Of a DNA stretch of 64,000 bases, positions 28,302 to 36,095 are shown piece by piece (the first letter of the stretch is position 1; every line of letters starts with the position of its first letter). The stretch is from Seramator thermalis. GTDB taxonomy: Bacteria; Bacteroidota; Bacteroidia; Bacteroidales; Dysgonomonadaceae. The position numbers were made by a program, and so were the translations under genes. The notes below the pieces were generated by a model. The model made no database searches. It saw nothing but the letters and a program-made list of their open reading frames with translations, and was not told where the DNA came from. Where the stretch lies: the NCBI RefSeq assembly GCF_004138125.1, contig NZ_RXHS01000001.1, forward strand, positions 62,001 to 126,000, written 5' to 3'.

Positions 28302-29158
28302 AATGGTGAGGTTTGATTTATCCATCGATTTATTTTCGATTCCAATTCTTTATGACGAAGACAACGACGGATAATATGTTTGCTTTTGGGCTCATCCATT
28401 TTTGATGACGCCGTTTCATAGCCGATTTTTTTAATTTCCTTTAAATTATTGATATCGAATATTGTAAATTTGTCGAGCCCTTCCATTTCGATCAAAATAT
28501 CGCACAATTTTTTATCGATCAATGTATTTGAGTTTGACATCAAGTTGAATGTTCGTTCCACCATTTTTTTTATTCCGGCATCTTCGCAATAAGGCATTAA
28601 AGAATTGACGTTGATGGCTATTACATATTTGCATTGTTCTCTGATCACCGACACCGGAAGATTTTTGAATAGTCCGCCATCAACATATGGAATTCCATCG
28701 ATATATTGTGGCTGAAAAAATACCGGAATTGAGCAAGAAGCAATAACTGCCTCAATCAATTGATTGCCTTGATAAAAACTCACCGTGCGGGCACGCTTCC
28801 AATCTGTGACAACGCTTATAAACGGAATTTGGAGATCTTCGAAGGTTCTGGCTCTTAAATTTTTCTTTAAAAAATGAAATAGCCCCGAGGTCTTGAAAAA
28901 ACCCTGTTTGGGCATAGAAAAACCTATAAATTCGCGAAACTCTTTACCTGTAAAAAGATCGGCTATTTCATCGGGGTGAAAGCCGTCTGCATAAAATACT
29001 CCGGCCAAAGCACCGGCACTCGTTCCGGCAATTACATGTGGTTTTAATCCTTTCGATTCGAGAACGTTCAACGCACCTAAATGAGCAAATCCTTTTGCTC
29101 CTCCACCACTCAATGCGTATCCGGTGTGAAATTTGTAATTCGTTCCAAATAATGACAT
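28298..29158 (-). CDS. Patatin-like phospholipase
   Basis: A 286-residue serine hydrolase with the patatin Ser-Asp dyad. The oxyanion glycine loop is SGGGAKGFAHLGAL, the nucleophile elbow is AGTSAGALAG and the Asp is in YVDGGLFKNLP. There is no signal peptide or transmembrane barrel, so it is a cytosolic or membrane-associated lipid acyl hydrolase. The physiological lipid is unknown. It is upstream of and overlaps the amylase gene by 4 bp. The displaced folK 3' fragment begins about 115 bp upstream. Confidence 0.92.
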   Translation of the reverse strand: MSLFGTNYKFHTGYALSGGGAKGFAHLGALNVLESKGLKPHVIAGTSAGALAGVFYADGFHPDEIADLFTGKEFREFIGFSMPKQGFFKTSGLFHFLKKNLRARTFEDLQIPFISVVTDWKRARTVSFYQGNQLIEAVIASCSIPVFFQPQYIDGIPYVDGGLFKNLPVSVIREQCKYVIAINVNSLMPYCEDAGIKKMVERTFNLMSNSNTLIDKKLCDILIEMEGLDKFTIFDINNLKEIKKIGYETASSKMDEPKSKHIIRRCLRHKELESKINRWINQTSPL

Positions 29159-29273
29159 ATTCTATAAATTTGAATACGAATACAAAAATGCAACTTTTTT
29201 TCGAATTTATCAATCGAATTCATTTTCAGTTGCGGTATGCAAAACAACAAAGAATCTCGAATAAAGAATTATG

Positions 29274-29586
29274 TTTTACATTGTATATTAAGCTCGTTCA
29301 AAAGTTGGAGAATAGTTTTATGCAGAATTGGGTGAATGTAATCGGGAGCAATTTCGGCTAATGGCTCCAAAACAAATCTTCGCGTATGCAGAAGTGGATG
29401 AGGAATAGTTAATTCGGGAGTATCGATTACAAGATCATCGGCAAGCAATATGTCGATATCGATAATGCGATCGGAATATATTCCATTATTGCTTTTGGAA
29501 GTTCTGCCAATCAGTTTTTCTATAAATTGCGTCTCTAAGAATGCTGAATATACATCCATACTACATTCCACTGTACCTGACGCCAT
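29274..29586 (-). pseudogene. folK: Displaced 3' fragment of folK (direct repeat, left copy)
   Basis: Bases 29274-29572 repeat 34527-34825 with no gaps and about nine mismatches by eye. The fragment keeps the folK frame and encodes roughly the last 100 residues, including SDRIIDIDILLADDLV and IPHPLLHTRRFVLEPLAEI, but lacks the N-terminal third needed for catalysis. A fortuitous ATG at 29586 makes a 105-codon frame starting MASGTVECS. Four amino-acid differences from the intact gene are visible in the shared part. I infer it is the original chromosomal end of folK, displaced by insertion of the segment to its right. Confidence 0.92.
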
Positions 29587-29588
29587 CG

Positions 29589-29733
29589 ATTTTTGACTGG
29601 TTTAGCCACTTACCTGGGGATATTCGCATCGAAAAAAGAAAATACCTGCATTTACATCCCCATCACATCGATGATTGTGATCAGCATCGTTCTTACGCTC
29701 ATCGTCAATTTAATCCGATATTTCAAGCCCTGA
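29589..29733 (+). pseudogene. DUF2905 family fragment, 5'-truncated and frameshifted
   Basis: Right at the folK-fragment junction the plus strand encodes FDWFSHLPGDIRIEKRK, the core motif of small DUF2905 membrane proteins. The frame then shifts and continues as IYIPITSMIVISIVLTLIVN to a TGA at 29731, the family's C-terminal membrane helix. The N-terminal helix is missing at the junction. It is therefore the cut-off end of a gene whose start lay beyond the rearrangement point. The 29734-29809 gap holds nothing else. Confidence 0.7.
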
Positions 29734-29809
29734 TCCTATTCCCAACTCCGCACAGGCGAAAAATCTTGTCATTCTCCCAATCCCCAACCTCCAACCTCTC
29801 AAAACATCA

Positions 29810-30844
29810 CTATCTCGACCTTACTTCGCGCCGCATAAATAAATAATACCCTAATCCAAAAAGCAAAATGGAGCCAGCAACTAATCCCGTAACTTGTGGC
29901 CATACCATTAGCAAGCTCTGACCGATAGGAAGCGGCGTGGGAAGAGCTCCTTCGATCTGCTCCATCGTTAATGCTCCCAAACTTCGTACCGATGGCATGA
30001 GCAGCGTGATGGTGGCTTCACTGAACAGCTGACTCGGATTAAACCGCATCAATCCCAGCACAAAATTCTGAAACTCTACCACCTGCCCTTCTGTCAACAT
30101 ACCTTTAGGTGCCATCGCTTTAGCCAGCAAATCGACGATCATGTTGTAAAAAATGCTGAAGAAAAGCCAAATGGCAATACCCGATAAGGCCGAGGTTGCT
30201 GCCTGTCGAAACACCACCGAAAACAAAATGGATAAATTCAGCCAGAAAGCTACGTAAATGATACTAACCAGGATAAAAAAAATAAGTCGTGCCAATTCAT
30301 CTCCCGTAGGAGGAATTCCCAAGGCAATCAATCCCGATCCAAGCACCAACAGCCCCAAGGTCAAAAACAAGGAACTGATCACGATGAGATCGGCAACAAA
30401 TTTGGCATTGATGACATAATCGCGATAGATAGGTTGGCTCAATAGCCGACTTAGTGTACCCCGGTTTTGTTCCGAATTAATGGCATCGAAACCGAGACTT
30501 ATCCCTAACAACGGCCCCAAGAAACTAATAAAAACCGTAAACGGGGGTAAGGTGCCATCGGATAGGGTGAATAGATTCAGGAAAAAGAAAGCATCTTCAG
30601 CACTGCCCGATTGTTTGCTGAACTGAGCGAGTGCCGTGTATAACGACCCCAAACAGGTCAGGGCTATGAGAACACCCATGATGATAAATCGCCAACTACG
30701 TACTTGATCCGAAATCTCCTTGCCCACCATAACCCAAAAAGGATGTTTGATTTTGGTTTTATTGGAAGATTCTGACGAACGTTCAGTTACGGCATCCTGA
30801 AACGGCCTTCTATTGCGAAAATTCTCTTGTAATTTCTTATTCAT
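29810..30844 (-). CDS. ABC-2 type transporter permease
   Basis: A 344-residue integral membrane subunit with an N-terminal cytoplasmic segment and about six membrane helices. The ABC-2 mark is FDAINSEQNRGTLSRLLSQP with the preceding LGPLLGISLG. It should pair with the adjacent ATPase to export an unknown substrate. ATG 30844 is preceded by a strong AAGGAGG Shine-Dalgarno sequence 11 nt upstream, inside the ATPase 3' end (8-bp gene overlap). A TTG at 30865 is a less likely start. Such ribosome sites are uncommon in this window and point to foreign origin. Confidence 0.88.
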   Translation of the reverse strand: MNKKLQENFRNRRPFQDAVTERSSESSNKTKIKHPFWVMVGKEISDQVRSWRFIIMGVLIALTCLGSLYTALAQFSKQSGSAEDAFFFLNLFTLSDGTLPPFTVFISFLGPLLGISLGFDAINSEQNRGTLSRLLSQPIYRDYVINAKFVADLIVISSLFLTLGLLVLGSGLIALGIPPTGDELARLIFFILVSIIYVAFWLNLSILFSVVFRQAATSALSGIAIWLFFSIFYNMIVDLLAKAMAPKGMLTEGQVVEFQNFVLGLMRFNPSQLFSEATITLLMPSVRSLGALTMEQIEGALPTPLPIGQSLLMVWPQVTGLVAGSILLFGLGYYLFMRREVRSR

Positions 30845-31595
30845 GATGTTCCGTTCCTCCTTCAAAAAAAGAATTATAGATGTCTTCTAATCCATGATCG
30901 GCAGTGCCAAACAACTGTTGGGAAAGAGCGGGGATATTGCCCAAAGCTCGTATTTTTCCTTCGACAAAAATGCCGATCCGATCACAAACCTGTTCTACCT
31001 GATGCAAGTTATGCGATGAAAATAATACAGTTAGTCCGTGTTCATCACGCAATTCGAGAATCAAATCGAGAAAAGACCTGACCCCCTGAGGATCGATACC
31101 GGACGTTGGCTCATCCAAAATAATGACTTCGGGATTTTTAATCAACACATCGGCCAATCCCAGTCGTTGACGCATGCCTTTCGAGTACTTACCGGTTTTC
31201 TTGCCGTCTACATTTTCCAAACCTACCCGTTGAAGTAAAACTTTCGCTTTTTCGGCAGCTTCTGTTTCAGGAATACAGTTCAACATGGCCGTATAAACCA
31301 AATTCTCCAATCCGGTACGATCGTCATAAAAACCTACATCTTCCGGCAGATATCCTACACGTCTTTTAACATCGATGGGATTGCGTGAAGGATTAATGCC
31401 GCATACTCGGGCCCATCCTTCGGTAGGTTCGGTCAATCCGAGCATCATCAGAATGGTTGTCGATTTGCCCGCACCATTAGGGCCTAATAGACCAAATATT
31501 TCTCCTTTTTCAACCGTCAAATCGATGTGATCGACCGCTGTAAACGATCGATATTTTTTGGTCAGGTTAACCAATTCGATGATTGTTTCGGCCAT
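30837..31595 (-). CDS. ABC transporter ATP-binding protein
   Basis: This 252-residue ATPase has Walker A LLGPNGAGKSTTILMMLGL, Q-loop YLPEDVGFYDD, signature YSKGMRQRLGLADVLI, Walker B NPEVIILDEPTSGIDP and the switch His in LFSSHNLHQVEQ. It resembles the NosF/CcmA-type group that powers ABC-2 permeases. A GGGAGGAG Shine-Dalgarno sequence lies 7 nt before the ATG. Gap to the NEW3 gene is 3 bp and it overlaps the permease gene, so the three form one operon. Confidence 0.93.
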   Translation of the reverse strand: MAETIIELVNLTKKYRSFTAVDHIDLTVEKGEIFGLLGPNGAGKSTTILMMLGLTEPTEGWARVCGINPSRNPIDVKRRVGYLPEDVGFYDDRTGLENLVYTAMLNCIPETEAAEKAKVLLQRVGLENVDGKKTGKYSKGMRQRLGLADVLIKNPEVIILDEPTSGIDPQGVRSFLDLILELRDEHGLTVLFSSHNLHQVEQVCDRIGIFVEGKIRALGNIPALSQQLFGTADHGLEDIYNSFFEGGTEHHE

Positions 31596-31598
31596 AAT

Positions 31599-32750
31599 CT
31601 ATCTCCTCCCGTATTTGCGAAACAGATAAACAACCCCGCCTAATGCTGCTAAAATTACCAATAATCCTACCCATCCCCAAATCATCGATGTTTTTACCAT
31701 AACCCGAAAAGAAATTTGGGAATTTGCTTCCGGCGTTCTGGCTTCCATTTCGATGACATAATCGCCCGGAATGGCTTTCTTGTCGGCCTGGATGGTAGCA
31801 GAAACGGTAGTTTGACTACCAGCAGTTAGTTTGTCAATTTTTGATGGTTCAAAGGTTATTTGCCATTTGGAAGGTGCAGTTGATTTCATCTCGATATCGG
31901 TCAGGTCGGCGGAGCCGGCGTTACGAACTACCAATTGAATTTTTTCTTTCTTCCCTGCAGTTAGTTTTGCACTAAGCAGGCCTGTAGAAGTGGTCAACGA
32001 TATTTCATAATTGCCGGTAACAACGGCTTCCAGTTCCATCGATGCGGAAGTGGAACCCGTGACAGCTCTCACCGGAATTTTATAGGTGCCTGCATTTACT
32101 TCCTTGGGAGGTTTAACTTCTATTGTAATCTCTTTAGTGCTATTAGGTTCTATTTCTACCGAAGTAACTGCATTGTAATCTGCTTTAAAGGTAACGGTCC
32201 ATCCTCGAGGTGCATAACCCATTAAGGCATAGAGTTGCTTATCAGCGGTTCCATTTTTCAAGGTTGCTCTATAGGTAAAAGTTGCGTTGGCATTTCCCTG
32301 CATGTTAGGCTGATCAGCTGTAAATTCCGTATCGCTCGATCCCATCTCGGTTACATTAACCGTAAGTGCTAATGACGCCGAATCACCGGCTATTACCCGA
32401 AAAGTATAGGCCCCTTTGTTGACTTGAAAAGGAACTTCTACTCGCAACGATAGGGTCTTTTTCTCATCCGGAAGCACAGCAACTCTGCTAACCGTATAGG
32501 CTCCTCCTTTTAAACTGTAAGTCCACGAGCGGGGAATACCCGTTACTCTGATGTCTCCATCGAATATCTCATCGCTCTCGTTAATTACGTCGATAGAATA
32601 TTCAATGGCTTCTCCGGGCGAAACCGAAATTTTTGTGAAAGGGGTATACAATGTTACTCTCTCCGCGGCAAAAACTTGTGCTGCATTGAATACTAAGAGA
32701 CACAGCAAAACAAAAACTTGCAAATGAATAAGTTTCTCTCGTACTGACAT
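31599..32750 (-). CDS. Secreted, membrane-anchored NEW3-domain protein
   Basis: A 383-residue protein with an N-terminal signal peptide (about 1-28), three tandem Ig-like NEW3 (alpha-galactosidase-associated) repeats of about 100 residues each, and a C-terminal membrane helix (WGWVGLLVILAALGGVVYLF) with a basic end. Each repeat has the phrase type EIEPNSTKEITIEVKPPKEV or DKLTAGSQTTVSATIQADKK. It is COG1470-like. Proteins of this type sit beside ABC-2 transporters in many bacteria and archaea, probably as the extracytoplasmic partner. The start has a GGAGGA site 6 nt upstream. First gene of the operon. Confidence 0.88.
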   Translation of the reverse strand: MSVREKLIHLQVFVLLCLLVFNAAQVFAAERVTLYTPFTKISVSPGEAIEYSIDVINESDEIFDGDIRVTGIPRSWTYSLKGGAYTVSRVAVLPDEKKTLSLRVEVPFQVNKGAYTFRVIAGDSASLALTVNVTEMGSSDTEFTADQPNMQGNANATFTYRATLKNGTADKQLYALMGYAPRGWTVTFKADYNAVTSVEIEPNSTKEITIEVKPPKEVNAGTYKIPVRAVTGSTSASMELEAVVTGNYEISLTTSTGLLSAKLTAGKKEKIQLVVRNAGSADLTDIEMKSTAPSKWQITFEPSKIDKLTAGSQTTVSATIQADKKAIPGDYVIEMEARTPEANSQISFRVMVKTSMIWGWVGLLVILAALGGVVYLFRKYGRR

Positions 32751-32797
32751 AAAAATTCCTCCAAATTTTTTTAAAATGATGGTACAATTGTCTTATT

Positions 32798-32863
32798 TTA
32801 TTTGTTATGATTCACTCCTAGCGCTTTAGAATGAGCATAGCTTCTAAAACTAACAAATCCCAT
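32798..32863 (-). CDS. Candidate 21-residue leader ORF upstream of the transporter operon
   Basis: A short frame starting MGFVSFRSYAHSKALGVN, with a GGAG site 8 nt before its ATG, lies 48 bp upstream of the NEW3 start. The Shine-Dalgarno-like site is the only support besides position; no homology is recognised. It could be a leader peptide or chance. Confidence 0.2.
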   Translation of the reverse strand: MGFVSFRSYAHSKALGVNHNK

Positions 32864-32998
32864 ATCAATTTCTCCATTCTAGTGATAACGATACCGATCG
32901 TTCTTCACGAATGCATGGTCATCATCACTCAGTTTTTTCTGAATTTTAAATGAGAAGAGAAGAATAATTTTTTGGAAAGAAATGTCAACAGACGTTCT

Positions 32999-33187
32999 TC
33001 ATCCATCGTACATTACCATAGAATGGTCACCTTGGTAATTTCTCTGAAGCTTAAGATAAAACCTTGAAACGAAATCTTTTATAATTTCCATCTTCGATTT
33101 AAAACCGGAAATTTCAACATGACCGGCCTTGGCGAATGTGGCCAACCTTCTCTTGATAAAAAGAAATATAAAGACTAACCTTTTCAT
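32999..33187 (-). CDS. Small hypothetical protein
   Basis: A 62-residue basic frame (begins MKRLVFIFLFIKRRLATFAK) with a hydrophobic start. It is supported only by a Bacteroidota-type promoter box 27 bp upstream and by its co-direction with the transporter operon. Not recognised; may be a chance frame or the relic of a larger gene. Confidence 0.25.
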   Translation of the reverse strand: MKRLVFIFLFIKRRLATFAKAGHVEISGFKSKMEIIKDFVSRFYLKLQRNYQGDHSMVMYDG

Positions 33188-33213
33188 GTGTGATCAACTG
33201 TGAATAACGCCGG

Positions 33214-33241
33214 CAAATATATTTTCCTTTCTTCATTTTGA
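33214..33241 (-). promoter_or_regulatory. Putative promoter reading toward the transporter operon
   Basis: Minus-strand TATATTTG at 33214-33221 matches TAnnTTTG, with a TTG about 16 bp further upstream near 33238. It could drive the small ORF and the three-gene transporter operon. Confidence 0.4.
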
Positions 33242-33281
33242 CAAGGAATATTTTTTAAGAAATCTTAATTGGTAAAAAAAT

Positions 33282-33355
33282 GGTTCTACGTGAAATACCG
33301 TGAGTAATCAGAATTGAGGTTGCCTCATGAATTCCGGATGGCGCATTCATTCTCC
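33282..33355 (+). repeat. Dispersed repeat, copy A
   Basis: About 70 bp beginning GGTTCTACGTGAAATACCG and ending near GGATGGCGCATTCATTCTCC. The same sequence, about 85% identical by eye, occurs inverted at 49823-49887. Inside is a hairpin TGAGG-TTG-CCTCA followed by ATGAATTCCGGATGGCGC. It is not coding and matches no element I can name. Confidence 0.75.
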
Positions 33356-33514
33356 AAGTTTCCTATCTTTCATTTCTTTCCCATTAGACATTGTCTGTCA
33401 AGTTTCACAAGGTTGTTTATGGAAACTCGGACTTTTATTCGATTGCACACATAAAATTTTATTTTAAAAAATGCAGGGATTTTGCTTAAAAACTACAGGT
33501 TTTAATTTAAAAGA

Positions 33515-33553
33515 GCAAAGCGTTGATAAAAAACAAATTACCAAACGCTTTGC
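33515..33553. repeat. 10-bp inverted repeat
   Basis: GCAAAGCGTT (33515-33524) and AACGCTTTGC (33544-33553) form a perfect 10-bp stem with a 19-nt loop in the non-coding stretch left of the transposase relic. Could be a terminator or an old element end. Confidence 0.45.
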
Positions 33554-33581
33554 CAAGTGTAAGATTTCACCTGTCTTTATG

Positions 33582-33712
33582 ACAATAGTTCGGTAAATTT
33601 TACGTAATATTCTGTTAATCAGATGATTATATTCTTTATTTTGTAAGGCGAATTCAGTACTAATAATCAATTAGTTATGAGTAACCTTTCTGAAAAAATA
33701 CCGAACTATTGT
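33582..33712. repeat. 14-bp inverted repeat near the transposase relic
   Basis: ACAATAGTTCGGTA (33582-33595) is the exact reverse complement of TACCGAACTATTGT (33699-33712), 103 bp apart; flanks are partly similar too. The right copy is 36 bp before the transposase start, so these may be ends of one or two insertion-sequence copies, or a long hairpin. Confidence 0.5.
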
Positions 33713-33748
33713 TATGAGTGAAAAATAAAAAAGTAAATCTTACAGAAG

Positions 33749-34182
33749 ATGAAATTACAAAAAGTTTCGCAATCCGTGAGCTCATTTGCAGGAATTTCTT
33801 TCGTTCACGAAGAATTTAACAACTGCGGTTTATTGCAACACATAGACCGACAACCGGGGAAAAGGGACACTTCGGGATACCGGCACGGAGAACTTTTCAG
33901 GACGTGGTTTGAGATATTCTTTTGCGAAGGAGAAGTAGCAGAAGACGTTCACGAGCATTTACGATCGACATCGGAAAGCATACCGGGGAACAGGGTAGCG
34001 GCTCCGGATACGCTGCTTCGGGAACTAAAAGGGTTGGCAACCGAAGATACGATCGTAACCTCTTCAAGCGGGAAAGAGTACCGGTTCAACATCAACGATG
34101 GGAAAAAGTAGAGATCAACTACAAGACATACGAAGTAGCGTCCATTCCCTTTAAACAGTTTTCCGGCTTAGAGTTTTTTTGA
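33749..34182 (+). pseudogene. IS1380-family transposase remnant
   Basis: The first ~120 codons (VSQSVSSFAGISFVHEEFN, FRTWFEIFFCEGEVAEDVHE, PDTLLRELKGLATED, YRFNIND) match the N-terminus of Bacteroidales IS1380 transposases. The frame stops at 34111; one frame over, VEINYKTYEVASIPFKQF, which belongs much later in the protein, follows at once. So most of the catalytic region is deleted, with a frameshift at the joint, and the C-terminus is missing. Intact relatives are about 430 residues. It cannot be active. Confidence 0.82.
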
Positions 34183-34521
34183 CAGAGCTCTCTTTTCTTG
34201 GATTTAATAAGCCGATTCGTAAATTCCGTCCGTTATCTGTCAAAACACGGGTGATTTCGAAAGGGAAAAATTTCAAACGCCGATTCATAAAATCTTTTGT
34301 ATTTTCACTATTTTTATCTTCACACGTTTCCCTATTTTTCTACTTACTGATGGTAGTGGGGAAAATATGAAAGAGTTGGGCTAATTGAAAATTTGGCAAA
34401 GAACTTTCTTTAATTTTCAAAATTAATCAAGTTTTCATTTGGATGTTCTTTTTTCTCATTGTGAAGTGAAGCGTAGCGAAACGAAACGATAAGAAAAAAA
34501 CATCAACAACGTGGTGAAACT
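34183..34521. other. Non-coding stretch between transposase relic and folK
   Basis: About 340 bp, AT-rich, without a supportable gene. It has GAAGCGTAGCGAAACGAAAC near 34468, a short purine-rich repeat, before the folK 3' end. A 63-codon plus-strand frame here is basic and hydrophobic and not recognisable; it may be further transposase debris. Confidence 0.5.
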
Positions 34522-35001
34522 TTACATTTTACATTGTATATTAAGTTCGTTCAAAAGTTGGAGAATAGTTTTATGCAGAATTGGGTGAATGTAATCGGGA
34601 GCAATTTCGGCTAATGGCTCCAAAACAAATTTTCGCGTATGCAGAAGTGGATGAGGAATAGTTAATTCGGGAGTATCGATTACAAGATCATCGGCAAGCA
34701 ATATGTCGATATCAATAATGCGATCGGAATACATTCCATTATTGCTTTTGGAAGTTCTACCAATCAGTTTTTCTATAAGTTGCGTCTCTACGAATGCTGA
34801 ATACACGTCCATACTACATTCCACTTCGCAAGCCGAATTTAAGAAATAATTTGCCGATTCGAATCCTTGCGGATTCGTAATATAAAAAGCAGATCGGGAA
34901 ATAATTTTCCCGATCCGTTTTTCTATTTCAGAGTATGCATTCAGTATATTCTCTTGTTTAAATCCTAAATTTGAACCAAAGCCGAGAAACAGTCTTAGCA
35001 T
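34522..35001 (-). CDS. folK: 2-amino-4-hydroxy-6-hydroxymethyldihydropteridine pyrophosphokinase
   Basis: A complete 159-residue HPPK, which pyrophosphorylates hydroxymethyl-dihydropterin for folate synthesis. Seen are LFLGFGSNLGFKQENI, the substrate loop near YITNPQGFESANYFLN, and the signatures SDRIIDIDILLADDLV and IPHPLLHTRKFVLEPL. It is the last gene of the ftsX-DUF3098-uppP-truB-queA-folK cluster, 11 bp after queA. Its final 299 bp (34527-34825) are the right copy of the direct repeat shared with 29274-29572, so its 3' part may have been replaced by incoming DNA. Confidence 0.95.
   Translation of the reverse strand: MLRLFLGFGSNLGFKQENILNAYSEIEKRIGKIISRSAFYITNPQGFESANYFLNSACEVECSMDVYSAFVETQLIEKLIGRTSKSNNGMYSDRIIDIDILLADDLVIDTPELTIPHPLLHTRKFVLEPLAEIAPDYIHPILHKTILQLLNELNIQCKM
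34527..34825 (-). repeat. Direct repeat, right copy (3' part of intact folK)
   Basis: Same orientation as and 5,253 bp from the left copy at 29274-29572; no insertion or deletion across 299 bp. The homology ends inside folK codon ~59 on one side and 5 bp before the stop on the other. Confidence 0.92.
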
Positions 35002-35012
35002 GAATGCTCAAT

Positions 35013-36065
35013 TTAATCGATTATCAGCATAGCATCACCGTAGGCGCCAAAACGATATTTTTCGTCAATGGCCACCTGATAAGCATTCATCACCAGGTCA
35101 TATCCCCCAAAAGCCGTTGTCATCATTAGCAATGTTGAATATGGCATGTGAAAATTGGTTACAAGCGATTTGGTTAAGACAAATTCGTAAGGTGGAAATA
35201 TAAACTTGTTGGTCCATCCCTCTTTGGGTTTTAAATGTCCTGAGGGAGTAACGGTAGTTTCAAGAGCACGTAGTACCGATGTGCCTACGGCACAAATATT
35301 GCGCCCTTCGTCGAAAGCCTTATTGACGCGCTCGCAAAGTTCCTCCGATATGCTGAATTGTTCCGAATCTATTTTATGCTTGGTCAAATCTTCGACGTCA
35401 ATGTCGCGATAAGCTCCCAATCCGTTATGCAAAGTCAAAAAGCCATAATCGATGCCTTTTATTTCCATCCGCTTCATCAGCTCACGGCTAAAATGAAGGC
35501 CGGCAGCCGGAGCAACTACGGCACCTTCGTTGACAGCAAAGATATTCTGATATCTCAACTCGTCGTCAGAATCAGCGTGTCGGCCCATGTATTCGGGAAT
35601 AGGCATCTCGCCAATCGAAAAAAGCAGTTTTTTGAATTCTTCGTGAGGGCCATCGTATAAGAATCTTAACGTTCTGCCTCGTGAAGTAGTATTATCGATA
35701 ACTTCGGCCACGAGTTCTTCATTTTCACCAAAATAAAGTTTATTGCCGATTCTGATCTTGCGTGCCGGATTTACCAATACATCCCATAGATGTTGGTTTG
35801 GATTTAATTCGCGCAACAGGAAAACTTCGATTTGAGCACCGGTTTTTTCCTTATTACCAAACAATCGAGCCGGAAAAACCTTTGTGTCGTTGAAGATAAA
35901 AAAGTCTTTCTCTTTGAAATATTCCAGAATTTCTTTGAAAATGCGATGTTCGATTTCTCCCGAACGCTTATGAAGCACCATCAATCGGGATTCGTCACGA
36001 TACTTTGCCGGATATTTGGCAATAAGTTCCTCGGGAAGATTAAATTTAAACTGAGAAAGTTTCAT
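35013..36065 (-). CDS. queA: S-adenosylmethionine:tRNA ribosyltransferase-isomerase QueA
   Basis: The 350-residue enzyme moves the ribosyl part of SAM to preQ1 in tRNA, giving epoxyqueuosine. Marks include the N-terminal [62 protein letters not shown] and the C-terminal [20 protein letters not shown]. Full family length. Set between truB and folK. Confidence 0.96.
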   Translation of the reverse strand: MKLSQFKFNLPEELIAKYPAKYRDESRLMVLHKRSGEIEHRIFKEILEYFKEKDFFIFNDTKVFPARLFGNKEKTGAQIEVFLLRELNPNQHLWDVLVNPARKIRIGNKLYFGENEELVAEVIDNTTSRGRTLRFLYDGPHEEFKKLLFSIGEMPIPEYMGRHADSDDELRYQNIFAVNEGAVVAPAAGLHFSRELMKRMEIKGIDYGFLTLHNGLGAYRDIDVEDLTKHKIDSEQFSISEELCERVNKAFDEGRNICAVGTSVLRALETTVTPSGHLKPKEGWTNKFIFPPYEFVLTKSLVTNFHMPYSTLLMMTTAFGGYDLVMNAYQVAIDEKYRFGAYGDAMLIID

Positions 36066-36095
36066 TATTGTTTATGTTTTCGCTTTATTAATTTG

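Noticed and set aside
29274-29586. Second functional folK paralogue
   Set aside because: It lacks the N-terminal third including the ATP/pterin-binding start, and its ATG is fortuitous at the junction.
34179-34370. 63-codon basic frame after the transposase relic
   Set aside because: Could be transposase debris, but I could not align it to any part of an IS1380 protein, so no gene is called.
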